In this document: positions 1 through 6,819 of the stretch, piece after piece
Layout of the letters: every line of letters begins with the position of its first letter
Numbering within the stretch: position 1 is the stretch's first letter
NCBI GenBank assembly: GCA_028700095.1
Contig: JAQVTJ010000040.1
Coordinates: forward strand, 1 to 13,770
DNA length: 13,770 nucleotides
DNA from: Methanobacterium sp.
GTDB taxonomy: Archaea > Methanobacteriota > Methanobacteria > Methanobacteriales > Methanobacteriaceae
Direction: 5' to 3'
Notes under the pieces: generated by a model
Told to the model about the DNA's origin: nothing
The model's input: the letters and a program-made list of their open reading frames with translations, nothing else
The model's database searches: none
Translations under genes and position numbers: made by a program

Positions 1-193
1 TTATTATATTAATAACTAAAACTGGTTTATTTTTATCATTCATTTAGTTTTATAATTCAGTTATAAGTATTTTATAAAATATAAATCAAATTAAATTCAC
101 AACTTCCATATTTAAAAATAGATTTTATTTTAATTAAAAAATTTATAAAAAAAAAGTATTATATATTTTTGATCCTCTTTTTTCTAGCTTTCC

Positions 194-224
194 TATAACA
201 TTTTATAAGTTAGTAAATGTTATA
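194..224. repeat. perfect 10-bp inverted repeat upstream of lonB
   Basis: The arms are TATAACATTT (194-203) and AAATGTTATA (215-224), exact reverse complements with an 11-base spacer. The arm centres lie 21 bp apart, about two helical turns, which would suit a dimeric regulator. It could equally fold as a hairpin in a transcript entering from the left. It lies about 80-110 bp upstream of the possible lonB TATA box. The repeat is seen; its role as operator or terminator stem is inference. Confidence 0.45.
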
Positions 225-302
225 TTTATCCAATGATTTTATATACCTTAAGTTACTAAAATAAAAAAAAATAAGTGGATTTTTTAAGAAAAAATTTAAA
301 TA

Positions 303-310
303 TTATATAA
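303..310 (+). promoter_or_regulatory. candidate TATA box for lonB
   Basis: TTATATAA lies in an A-rich context. If used, transcription would start near 330-335 and leave a leader of about 100 bases. A second TATA-like stretch lies near 364-370. Background AT content is so high that neither can be preferred from sequence alone. Confidence 0.25.
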
Positions 311-438
311 AATAAATATTTGAAATTCAAAAAGACAAATATAATATACAAGATCATGTAAAAATATATAACAGTATAAAAGCTAAAAAAACACGTTGAT
401 TTTTGTATTATGCAAAATTCAGGAGGCTGTCATAGATT

Positions 439-2346
439 ATGGCATTAAATTCAAATAGTTCATTTAAAGAAAAACTTGATTTCAGAAATTATAAATCATC
501 AGGAGATATAACTGTCCCTGATAGGATAATTGATCAGATTATCGGCCAAGAAGAGGCTGTTGAAACTGTATTCAAGGCAGCTAAACAAAGAAGAAATATT
601 CTTTTAATTGGAGAGCCTGGAATTGGTAAATCAATGCTTGCCAAAGGAATGGCAGAGCTTCTGCCACCTGAAGAACTTCAAGACATTCTAGTATATCCTA
701 ATATGGAAGATAATCATAACCCTATCATTGGTGTAATGCCTGCTGGTGAGGGTAATAAGGTTGTAATGAACTATAAAATTAAGGCCAAAGCCCAAGAAGA
801 AAAGAAAAATATTCTTATGATGGTGGTAATAGGCCTTATTTTAATTATTGGATTCTCATTTCAGAGATTTCTTGAAGCTATTGTAGCTGCAGGATTTGTT
901 CTCTTAATTATGCTCCAAATGAAACCTCGTACCATTATTATGGTACCAAAACTTCTTGTAAATAATGAAAATAAGGATACAGCACCATTTATAGATGCAA
1001 CAGGTTCACATGCAGGTGCATTATTGGGTGATGTAAGACATGATCCTTATCAGTCAGGTGGTCTTGGAACACCTGCACATGAACGTGTTGAGGCAGGAAT
1101 GATACATCGTTCCAATAAAGGAGTATTATATATTGATGAAATTGGAACAATGAAAATGAAAACACAACAAGAACTCTTAACAGCTATGCAGGAAAAAAAA
1201 TATTCCATAACTGGACAGAGTGAAACCAGTAGTGGTGCAATGGTACGTTCACAAGAAGTACCATGTGATTTTGTTTTAGTTGCATCTGGAAATCTCCAAG
1301 TTCTAGAAGGAATGCACATTGCATTACGTTCAAGAATAAGGGGTTATGGTTATGAAGTATTTATGAAAGATTCCATGCAAGACACACCAGAAAATCGTGA
1401 TAAACTAGTACAATTCATTGCCCAAGAAGTTAAAAAAGATGGTAGAATACCACATTTTAACAGAGAATCTGTTGCAGAAATAATACGAGAAGCACAAAGA
1501 AGATCCGGTAAAAAAGATTCATTAACACTTAAACTAAGAGATCTTGGAGGTCTTATTAGAGCAGCTGGGGATATTGCAAAGGGTGAAAGTGCAGAAAGTG
1601 TTACAATATCACATGTTATAAGTGCTAAAAAACTTGCAAGAACACTCGAACAACAGATAGCTGATAGATATATTGTACAAAGAAAAAAATATAGTGTCTT
1701 TAAATCTGAGGGAAGTGAAGTTGGAAGAGTAAATGGCCTAGCAATAATAGGTGATCGTAGTGGTATATTACTTCCAATAGCTGCAGAATCAGCTCCAGCA
1801 CAAAGTAAAGATGAAGGTAAAATCATAGCAACAGGTAAACTGGGAGAAATTGCAAAAGAAGCAGTTCAAAATGTCAGTGCTTTAATTAAAAAGAATACTG
1901 GTACTGATATATCAAATTATGATATACATATACAATTTCTACAAGCATATGATGGTGTGGAAGGAGACAGTGCCAGTGTATCAATTGCAACAGCAGTTGT
2001 ATCAGCACTTGAAAATGTCCCAATAGACCAAACAGTCGCATTAACTGGATCATTAAGTGTTAGGGGAGATGTTATGCCTGTAGGTGGCGTTACTGGTAAA
2101 ATTGAAGCTGCTGCTGAGGCTGGAATGAAAAAGGTTCTTATCCCTGCAGCTAATATTAATGATGTTATGATTGAAGAAAGATATAAAAATAAAATTGAAG
2201 TCATAGCAGTTGAAAATATGAGTGATGTACTAGAACATGCACTTATTGGTCATGGTAAAGAAGGACTCATTGAAAAAATGAAAAAAATAACAGAAATTGT
2301 TCCAAAAGCAATACTTCCAAAACCACATAAACCATTAACCAACTAA
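439..2346 (+). CDS. lonB: archaeal membrane-bound ATP-dependent protease LonB
   Basis: This ATP-dependent serine protease (635 aa) unfolds and degrades damaged or regulatory proteins at the inner face of the membrane. The AAA+ domain has Walker A GEPGIGKS at residues 58-65, Walker B GVLYIDEI at 228-235, a sensor-1 Asn at about 285 and a sensor-2 Arg near 367. Two hydrophobic segments (about 125-141 and 144-161) lie between Walker A and Walker B. This membrane hairpin is the hallmark of archaeal LonB and is absent from bacterial Lon. The protease domain carries the Ser-Lys dyad: Ser511 in EGDSAS and Lys554 in GGVTGK, 43 residues apart as expected for the family. There is no bacterial N-terminal substrate domain. 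The length is normal for LonB. The ATG follows AGGAGG at 421-426 with a rather long 12-base spacer. The gene stands alone and is closed by an oligo-T stretch. No key residue is missing. Confidence 0.96.
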   Translation: MALNSNSSFKEKLDFRNYKSSGDITVPDRIIDQIIGQEEAVETVFKAAKQRRNILLIGEPGIGKSMLAKGMAELLPPEELQDILVYPNMEDNHNPIIGVMPAGEGNKVVMNYKIKAKAQEEKKNILMMVVIGLILIIGFSFQRFLEAIVAAGFVLLIMLQMKPRTIIMVPKLLVNNENKDTAPFIDATGSHAGALLGDVRHDPYQSGGLGTPAHERVEAGMIHRSNKGVLYIDEIGTMKMKTQQELLTAMQEKKYSITGQSETSSGAMVRSQEVPCDFVLVASGNLQVLEGMHIALRSRIRGYGYEVFMKDSMQDTPENRDKLVQFIAQEVKKDGRIPHFNRESVAEIIREAQRRSGKKDSLTLKLRDLGGLIRAAGDIAKGESAESVTISHVISAKKLARTLEQQIADRYIVQRKKYSVFKSEGSEVGRVNGLAIIGDRSGILLPIAAESAPAQSKDEGKIIATGKLGEIAKEAVQNVSALIKKNTGTDISNYDIHIQFLQAYDGVEGDSASVSIATAVVSALENVPIDQTVALTGSLSVRGDVMPVGGVTGKIEAAAEAGMKKVLIPAANINDVMIEERYKNKIEVIAVENMSDVLEHALIGHGKEGLIEKMKKITEIVPKAILPKPHKPLTN

Positions 2347-2378
2347 GAATTTATATAATTAATAATAAATTAAAGAGA

Positions 2379-2386
2379 TTTTTTTT
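2379..2386 (+). terminator. oligo-T terminator after lonB
   Basis: A run of eight T starts 33 bases after the lonB stop and is followed by CTTTT. A second T8 run lies at 2445-2452. Archaeal RNA polymerase commonly stops at such T tracts without a hairpin. Assignment rests on position and composition only. Confidence 0.45.
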
Positions 2387-2449
2387 CTTTTAAATTTTAT
2401 TATTATAATATTTTCTATGAATATTACATAATACTTTTCTTTTCTTTTT

Positions 2450-2459
2450 TTTATATAAG
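2450..2459 (+). promoter_or_regulatory. candidate TATA box and long leader of the DEAD-box helicase
   Basis: TTTATATAAG is close to the archaeal TATA consensus. A start about 25 bases downstream would give a leader of about 185 bases before the ATG at 2666. A weaker alternative, AATATAAT near 2550, would give a leader of about 85 bases. Apart from this, the 319-base gap between lonB and the helicase holds only T-rich terminator-like runs, and I see no small gene in it. Confidence 0.35.
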
Positions 2460-2665
2460 AATTTTCACATAGTATTATAAGTATGAATAACAAATATTTT
2501 ACAATAAGATTAATTATTGAAATAAAAATAAAAGTTGATCCTGGATTACAATATAATAGGTACTAATTTTTGATATCAAGATTTAATTCGAAAAAAAATA
2601 ACATTTTGAGCCTATACAAACCTATTTTTTTTATTGGATTCCAGGAAAGTAAAAGGAAAGATAAA

Positions 2666-4252
2666 ATGGAAAAACTTAGATTTAAAGATTTAGATATATC
2701 TAGCGAAATACAGAGAGCTGTTGAAGACATGGGATTTGAAGAGGCCACTCCAATCCAATCCCTTGCAATACCACATATCCTTGAAGGAAAAGATGTAACT
2801 GGTCAAGCCCAGACAGGAACAGGTAAAACAGCAGCATTTGGAATACCAATACTGGAGATGGTTGATCCATCAGAAAAAGATCTCCAGGCAGTTATACTGT
2901 GCCCAACCAGAGAACTTGCAATACAAGTTGCAGAAGAACTGAAAAAACTCTCCAAATACATGAAAAGAGTGTCAGTACTACCTGTATATGGTGGTCAGCC
3001 AATAGATAGACAGATAAAAGCACTTAGGAAAGGTGTGCAAATTATAATAGGTACACCTGGTCGTGTAATGGATCATATGAGGCGCGGAACCCTAGACATG
3101 GGAAAAGTTAAAATTTTAGTTCTTGATGAAGCTGACGAAATGCTTGATATGGGATTCAGAGAAGATATAGAATTTGTTTTAGATTACATACCTGATGAAA
3201 GACAGATACTTCTTTTCTCAGCAACAATGTCTCCAGATATTCTATATATAACACGAAGATATCAGCATGACCCTGAATTCTTAAAAGTTGTACCTAAAGA
3301 ACTTACAGTACCAGAAACCGAACAAATCTATTTTGAAGTGAAAGAAAAAATGAAATTAGATGTGCTTTCACGATTACTGGATATAAACGACTTTAAATTA
3401 TCTCTTGTCTTTTGTAATACTAAAAGAAGGGTTGATAAACTTGTAAGTCATCTTCAAATAAGAGGATATGCTGCAGATGGTCTTCATGGAGATATGAGCC
3501 AAAGACAGCGAGATAGTGTAATGTCCAAGTTTAGATCAGGAAATATAGAAATTTTAGTTGCTACAGATGTTGCTGCACGTGGAATTGATGTTGAAAATGT
3601 AGAAGCAGTTTTCAACTATGATGTACCAAATGATGATGAATACTATGTTCACAGAATAGGAAGAACAGGAAGAGCAGGTAAAACTGGTATTGCATATACA
3701 TTTGTTTCTGGAAAAGAAGTTTACCAACTAAGAGACATAATGAGATATACAAAAACTAAAATTGAACAACAACAAATACCATCAATGAGAGATGTCCAAG
3801 AAATCAAAACAACCAACTTCCTTGAGAAAATTAAACGAATAATAAACAATGAAAAACTTGATAAAGAAGTTCATATGGTTGAAAAGATGATGGCAGAAGA
3901 CTACAGTTCAGTAGAAACAGCTGCAGCTCTTTTAAGAATTGTTATGGAAAAATCTAGTAACAATCAACAGGCATCAGCCGAAGAATTCGGAGATACAGGT
4001 GCAGGATCAGGACAAGTTCGATTCTTTATTAATATAGGAAGAAAAGACAGGGCAAAAGCAAGAGATATTATAAAAGTTGTAGCTGATAGAACCGGACTTT
4101 CAAGTGGTTCCATTGGAAAAATAGATGTTTTTGACAAATTTTCATTTGTTGAAGTACCCCAAGCAAATGCTAGTGAAGTAATTTCAGCAATGCGCGGAGC
4201 AAAAATCAAAGGCAGATCTGTGAATATGGAACCTGCTAACAAAAGAACTTAG
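2666..4252 (+). CDS. DEAD-box ATP-dependent RNA helicase with DbpA-type RNA-binding domain
   Basis: This 528-residue helicase would unwind or remodel structured RNA, probably in ribosome assembly, RNA turnover or cold adaptation. The motifs are all present: Q motif with TPIQ at 28-31, motif I AQTGTGKT 48-55, Ia PTRELA 80-85, TPGR 130-133, DEAD 154-157, SAT 185-187, motif V ATDVAARGID 299-308 and motif VI HRIGRTGRAG 329-338. After a charged helical linker (about 375-430) comes a small domain at about 451-523 that resembles the DbpA/CsdA RNA-binding domain, with FSFVEVP and the final KIKGR. I chose ATG 2666 because it begins the usual MEKLRFKDL start and follows AAAGGAAAG. The frame stays open upstream to a TTG at 2570, but that extension is not helicase-like. 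The bacterial-style C-terminal domain suggests a CshA/CsdA-like role. Exact target RNA cannot be told. Confidence 0.93.
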   Translation: MEKLRFKDLDISSEIQRAVEDMGFEEATPIQSLAIPHILEGKDVTGQAQTGTGKTAAFGIPILEMVDPSEKDLQAVILCPTRELAIQVAEELKKLSKYMKRVSVLPVYGGQPIDRQIKALRKGVQIIIGTPGRVMDHMRRGTLDMGKVKILVLDEADEMLDMGFREDIEFVLDYIPDERQILLFSATMSPDILYITRRYQHDPEFLKVVPKELTVPETEQIYFEVKEKMKLDVLSRLLDINDFKLSLVFCNTKRRVDKLVSHLQIRGYAADGLHGDMSQRQRDSVMSKFRSGNIEILVATDVAARGIDVENVEAVFNYDVPNDDEYYVHRIGRTGRAGKTGIAYTFVSGKEVYQLRDIMRYTKTKIEQQQIPSMRDVQEIKTTNFLEKIKRIINNEKLDKEVHMVEKMMAEDYSSVETAAALLRIVMEKSSNNQQASAEEFGDTGAGSGQVRFFINIGRKDRAKARDIIKVVADRTGLSSGSIGKIDVFDKFSFVEVPQANASEVISAMRGAKIKGRSVNMEPANKRT

Positions 4253-4290
4253 GATAATCTATAAATCCTAAAAATATTCTTTTATTTTAT
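4249..4290 (+). terminator. small hairpin and T-rich tract after the helicase gene
   Basis: TTAGGAT (4249-4255) and ATCCTAA (4265-4271) form a 7-bp stem with a 9-base loop. The stem overlaps the helicase stop codon, and a T-rich tract follows up to about 4290. This fits a transcription end but is weak, as no long pure T run is present. Confidence 0.35.
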
Positions 4291-4343
4291 TTTCTATTAA
4301 TATAATAAAATTTTTATATTTTACATTTAATAAATATCCGAAA

Positions 4344-4353
4344 TTTTATATAT
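4344..4353 (+). promoter_or_regulatory. candidate TATA box for the APCDD1-like gene
   Basis: TTTTATATAT lies 42-51 bases upstream of the ATG at 4395. The start point would fall near 4375 and leave a leader of about 20 bases with only a weak ribosome binding site (AGGTTAG, from about 4380). Confidence 0.3.
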
Positions 4354-4394
4354 TTTATTTATATTAAAAACTAAGCTGTAGGTTAGTTAAAAAA

Positions 4395-4976
4395 ATGTTA
4401 AAAAGAAAAGCATTAAATGGAAAATGGCACAGTCCAACTGTTGAAACAATTGAAAACCCAGATGGAAGTGTTATGTATATTAGAAGAGAAGCTATTTTTA
4501 TAGATGATAACTGGGATATATTCATAAGATCCTACATTGATAATGAAGGTAAAATGCCATTTTTCACTATCCATGCTAAAGGAAACTATATAATTGGAGA
4601 TAAATCACCTGATATCCAAGACGCAGTACATGTTAACTTTAATAACAGAGCTAGATATGTAACAGCTCACATACCATCATTAGTTGCAATGTTAAATGAT
4701 ACAAGTCCATTTGATGGGGAATGGATAATAGATCTTGAACATGATGTAAGCTTAAAAGGCTGTGTACTTGTACCTTCTATTGAAACCTGTCCAGTGGAAT
4801 ATGATATTATTAAAATCCAAAGAAATGAAATATACTTTGGAGATTTCACAGAAGAACAAAAGGAAGATATTAAAAATTTCACAAAGGGTGATATAAACCC
4901 TTCAGAAAAAGTAGGAATATGCAGCACAGAAAACAGACCTCGTCAATTACTTAAATATCCACTAATTAAGGATTAA
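4395..4976 (+). CDS. hypothetical protein resembling the APCDD1 (lipocalin-like) family
   Basis: This 193-residue protein has no signal peptide or membrane segment, so it is probably cytoplasmic. From memory it matches the residue pattern of the APCDD1 family, whose animal members are membrane-bound Wnt inhibitors with a lipid-binding beta-barrel and which has uncharacterised single-domain prokaryotic relatives. Visible points are LNGKWHS (7-13), YIRREAIF followed by DDNW (28-40), a Y-x-D plus P-x-F strand pair (47-57), AKGNYIIG (61-68), VTA and then LN (89-101), the DVSLKGC stretch (117-123), CPVEYDII (132-139), EIYFGD (145-150) and a final RP plus PL (181-190). The first Cys pair of the family (CE-x-RP) is replaced here by VETIENP, while C123, C132 and C176 remain. 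It stands alone between two intergenic gaps and is followed by a perfect AT hairpin. Ligand and role are unknown. The family call is recall, not a search result. Confidence 0.45.
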   Translation: MLKRKALNGKWHSPTVETIENPDGSVMYIRREAIFIDDNWDIFIRSYIDNEGKMPFFTIHAKGNYIIGDKSPDIQDAVHVNFNNRARYVTAHIPSLVAMLNDTSPFDGEWIIDLEHDVSLKGCVLVPSIETCPVEYDIIKIQRNEIYFGDFTEEQKEDIKNFTKGDINPSEKVGICSTENRPRQLLKYPLIKD

Positions 4977-4985
4977 ATCCTACTA

Positions 4986-5026
4986 ATAATTTATAAAATA
5001 ATACTACTAGTTATTTTATAAATTAT
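4986..5026. repeat. 16-bp perfect inverted repeat, all A/T, after the APCDD1-like gene
   Basis: ATAATTTATAAAATAA (4986-5001) and TTATTTTATAAATTAT (5011-5026) are exact reverse complements around the 9-base loop TACTACTAG. It begins 9 bases after the stop codon at 4974-4976. In RNA it would form a 16-bp hairpin. No long T run follows, so it is not a classical intrinsic terminator. It may shield the mRNA 3' end from exonucleases or mark a transcription end. Confidence 0.6.
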
Positions 5027-5256
5027 CTAAAAAAGAAACATCTATGTAGGATAAAACAGTAAAACAAAAAAATATATATTTTAAGATTTCACATTTTCTT
5101 TTTGGATTTACAATATTCATATGGATTTTTAGCAAATAATTGAAAATAAAATAAGCTTATTCTACTTATTCCTATAAAAAAAATAATATATTAGGAAGAT
5201 AAATATGGAATACTAAAAAAAATAAAGAATTTATTTAATATATATTAAATATTGTT

Positions 5257-5263
5257 GAGGTGA
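5257..5263 (+). promoter_or_regulatory. strong ribosome binding site of the thioredoxin-like gene
   Basis: GAGGTGA is complementary to the 3' end of archaeal 16S rRNA and sits 6 bases before the ATG at 5270. It fixes the start, and shows that the broken gene keeps a good translation signal. The gap before it (5027-5256) holds a 12-bp palindrome AATAAGCTTATT at 5150-5161 and no gene. Confidence 0.7.
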
Positions 5264-5371
5264 GAAAATATGAAGTCATCTAAATCAATAATTGCTATTT
5301 TATTGGTAGTGTGTATGTTAGGAGGGTTAGTTGCTAATGTATCTGCAGTTTCAGTTAATGCACAATCCCCG

Positions 5372-5737
5372 GATAAGAAACTTAAATGGCATGTTATTAA
5401 CAGTAAAAATGAAACTAAAAATATCAAAGATTGTGATGCTCTATTAAAAAAGGCTAAAAAGCAGCATAAAAAAATTTTTGTAAATGTTTATACTGATTAT
5501 TATTGCAGTGGGTGTTATAAAATGGATAAAACTACATTTTCCAACCCACAAGTAAAAGCTAAACTTAAAAATTATATTCTCATTAAAGTAAATGCTGCTT
5601 ATGCCGCTAAATTATCAAAAATACCATATACAAGTAAATGGATATCCAACTTCACTAGTTCTAAATTCCAATGGCAAAGTGATTAAGGAATATACTGGCT
5701 ATCAAGCACAAAAAAGTTTTTAAAATGGCTGACTAAA
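5372..5737 (+). repeat. tandem duplication inside the thioredoxin-like gene, copy 1
   Basis: This 366-base unit aligns with 5756-6118 at a period of 384 bases (128 codons). Long stretches are identical or nearly so, for example from about 5381 to 5427 and from about 5660 to 5704. Compared with copy 2 it has one extra codon before the CxxC, a net 4-base gain before the GYPT region and a 1-base loss in the A run at 5710-5715. This is the damaged copy. Confidence 0.85.
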
Positions 5738-5755
5738 GCTAATTCTGAATCTTCT

Positions 5756-6118
5756 GATAAAAAGCTTAAATGGCATGTTATTAACAGTAAAAATGAAACT
5801 AAAAATATCAAGGATTATAATAATTTATTAAAAGAGGCTAAAAAGCAGCATAAAAAAATTTTTGTAGATGTTTATACTGATTGGTGTGGTTTTTGTAAGG
5901 AGATGGATGAAACCACATTTTCCAACCCACAAGTAAAAGCTGAACTTAAAAAAAATTATATCATTATTAAAATAAATGGTGATTTTAATAAGAAACTATC
6001 AGAAAAATACAAAATAGAGGGATATCCAACCTTAATAGTCCTAAATTCCAATGGCAAAGTGATTAAGAAATATACTGGCTATCAAGTACCCAAAGAATTT
6101 TTAAAATGGCTGACTAAA
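5756..6118 (+). repeat. tandem duplication inside the thioredoxin-like gene, copy 2
   Basis: This is the second unit of the direct repeat, uninterrupted from DKKLKWH to the end of the domain. It encodes a complete thioredoxin-like fold: TDWCGFC, TTFSNPQVK, GYPTLIVLNSNGK and the C-terminal helix. It is joined to copy 1 by an 18-base Ser/Asn-rich linker. The high nucleotide identity points to a recent duplication or to gene conversion between the copies. Confidence 0.85.
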
Positions 6119-6123
6119 AAATG

Positions 6124-6165
6124 AATAGAAACATATAAAATTTCTTTTTTTATTTCTATTTTTTT
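6124..6165 (+). terminator. hairpin plus T run after the thioredoxin-like gene
   Basis: AATAGAAA (6124-6131) pairs perfectly with TTTCTATT (6153-6160) and is followed by a T7 run ending at 6165. A smaller internal option pairs AGAAA with TTTCT. Stem plus T run directly after the stop codon makes a fair terminator candidate. Confidence 0.5.
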
Positions 6166-6454
6166 ATAAAAATCGCCTAGATATTTTTCTCCTATGATGT
6201 TTTATATATCAAAATATCTGGTGGCATTAGTTACATTTGGGAATGATTTTAGGGAGATTAAATATTAAAAAAAAATAGTATGAACATCTATTTATAGAAT
6301 TCCCATGGATACTCTTAATATTAATTATATATGTAACTTAAAATCAAACCAAATAAAAAAATATTCTATATAATATATAATTAAATAATAATATATTTAA
6401 TTATAATATGGGATTTTATCTGATAATAAGATATTAAATTAAGGAAGATGTAAA
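6166..6454. other. non-coding gap with a possible TATA box
   Basis: I see no gene in these 289 bases. CTATATAATATATAAT at 6366-6381 could be a TATA box for the small broken gene that starts at 6455, with transcription from about 6400. The middle part (6180-6260) is less AT-rich than its surroundings, but I see no coding pattern or known motif in it. Confidence 0.4.
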
Positions 6455-6718
6455 ATGAGAAAAAAATATATTTATATAATTATTTTAATCCTGATTATAA
6501 TGGGAATAGGATTTTCAAGTATTTTATGCAATATAAATAATACACAAAATAATAGTTAATTAAACCAAACAAATCCCAATAGCACAACAACAATTACTAA
6601 CAATACAGAGGAAAAAATAGAAAATAAACAATTAAAAACCAATAATATTGCTAAAAATAATAATAAAAAGAATAATAGTACTTGTAAAGATGGGGTTTGT
6701 CCAATTAATGGACATTGA
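6455..6718 (+). pseudogene. small membrane-anchored Asn-rich protein interrupted by one in-frame TAA
   Basis: The first 34 codons encode MRKK followed by a hydrophobic helix (about residues 5-24) and a short polar tail. They end at TAA 6557-6559. The same frame then stays open for 52 more codons to TGA 6716-6718. That second part has clear protein character: Asn/Thr/Lys-rich sequence with several N-x-S/T sequons and a tail CKDGVCPINGH. Read through, it would be an 87-residue protein with an N-in anchor and an extracellular region ending in two cysteines and a histidine. A single base change (for example from CAA or AAA) explains the stop. The start has only a weak AAGGAAG site at 6441. I do not recognise the family. 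It may be a truncated live peptide instead, but loss of the Cys tail argues for decay. Confidence 0.55.
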
Positions 6719-6789
6719 ATTATAATAAAAAAATTAGATAGATATTATATTTATAAATATTATAAAAAAAAATGTAGGTTTTAAAATAT

Positions 6790-6799
6790 AAAAAAAAAA
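6790..6799 (-). terminator. oligo-T terminator of prs
   Basis: Ten A on the plus strand give a T10 run on the minus strand, 20 bases beyond the prs stop codon. This is a typical archaeal T-tract end. The gap 6719-6819 between the convergent genes has further A/T runs (6766-6774) and nothing else. Confidence 0.5.
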
Positions 6800-6819
6800 T
6801 TTTCTTATATTAATTTTCT

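Larger units (their letters stand above)
1..438. other. non-coding region upstream of lonB
   Basis: I see no gene in these 438 bases. The stretch is almost entirely A and T with frequent stops in all frames. It contains one perfect inverted repeat (194-224), a possible TATA box (303-310) and the lonB ribosome binding site (421-426), each listed separately. Whatever lies to the left ends before the window starts. Confidence 0.6.
5270..6124 (+). pseudogene. exported protein with two tandem thioredoxin-like domains, disrupted in domain 1
   Basis: The intact ancestor would be about 284 residues: a Sec signal peptide (residues 1 to about 30, ending near VSAVSVNAQS), thioredoxin-like domain 1, a short linker (ANSESS) and domain 2. 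Such proteins reduce or exchange disulfides outside the membrane. Domain 1 has CSGC at about 5513-5524. Domain 2 has the cleaner WCGFC, plus the cis-proline motif GYPT and a final KWLTKK before TGA. Alignment of the two copies shows a net +1 shift in copy 1 between about 5611 and 5634, and a 1-base loss in the A run at 5710-5715. Between them the thioredoxin reading (VNGYPTSLVLNSNGK) continues in the +1 frame, while the original frame stops at TAA 5684-5686. The two shifts cancel, so domain 2 is back in the original frame. It has no ATG, GTG or TTG of its own until ATG 5903, which lies past its CxxC. As written, only a 138-residue product lacking the cis-proline half could be made. Confidence 0.8.

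Noticed and set aside
2534..2544. GTTGATCCTGG, similar to the 5' end of archaeal 16S rRNA
   Set aside because: Only about ten bases match and nothing after them resembles rRNA; it is taken as chance.
2570..2665. In-frame N-terminal extension of the helicase from a TTG start
   Set aside because: The 32 extra codons are A/T-driven, have no helicase character and no ribosome binding site, while ATG 2666 gives the standard family start.
5150..5161. 12-bp palindrome AATAAGCTTATT
   Set aside because: Short, unpaired with any promoter feature and not repeated nearby; not enough to call an operator.
5270..6124. Programmed ribosomal frameshifting as the explanation for the split thioredoxin gene
   Set aside because: Two shifts in opposite directions about 90 bases apart would be needed, with no slippery heptamer plus structure at the first site. 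Random decay is simpler.
6524..6535. Lipoprotein anchor Cys (SSILC) in the small broken gene
   Set aside because: Leu directly before the Cys does not fit a lipobox, which needs a small residue there. A plain membrane anchor fits better.
6557..6559. Recoded stop (pyrrolysine or selenocysteine) in the small Asn-rich gene
   Set aside because: The codon is TAA; pyrrolysine uses TAG and selenocysteine TGA, and no insertion element is visible.
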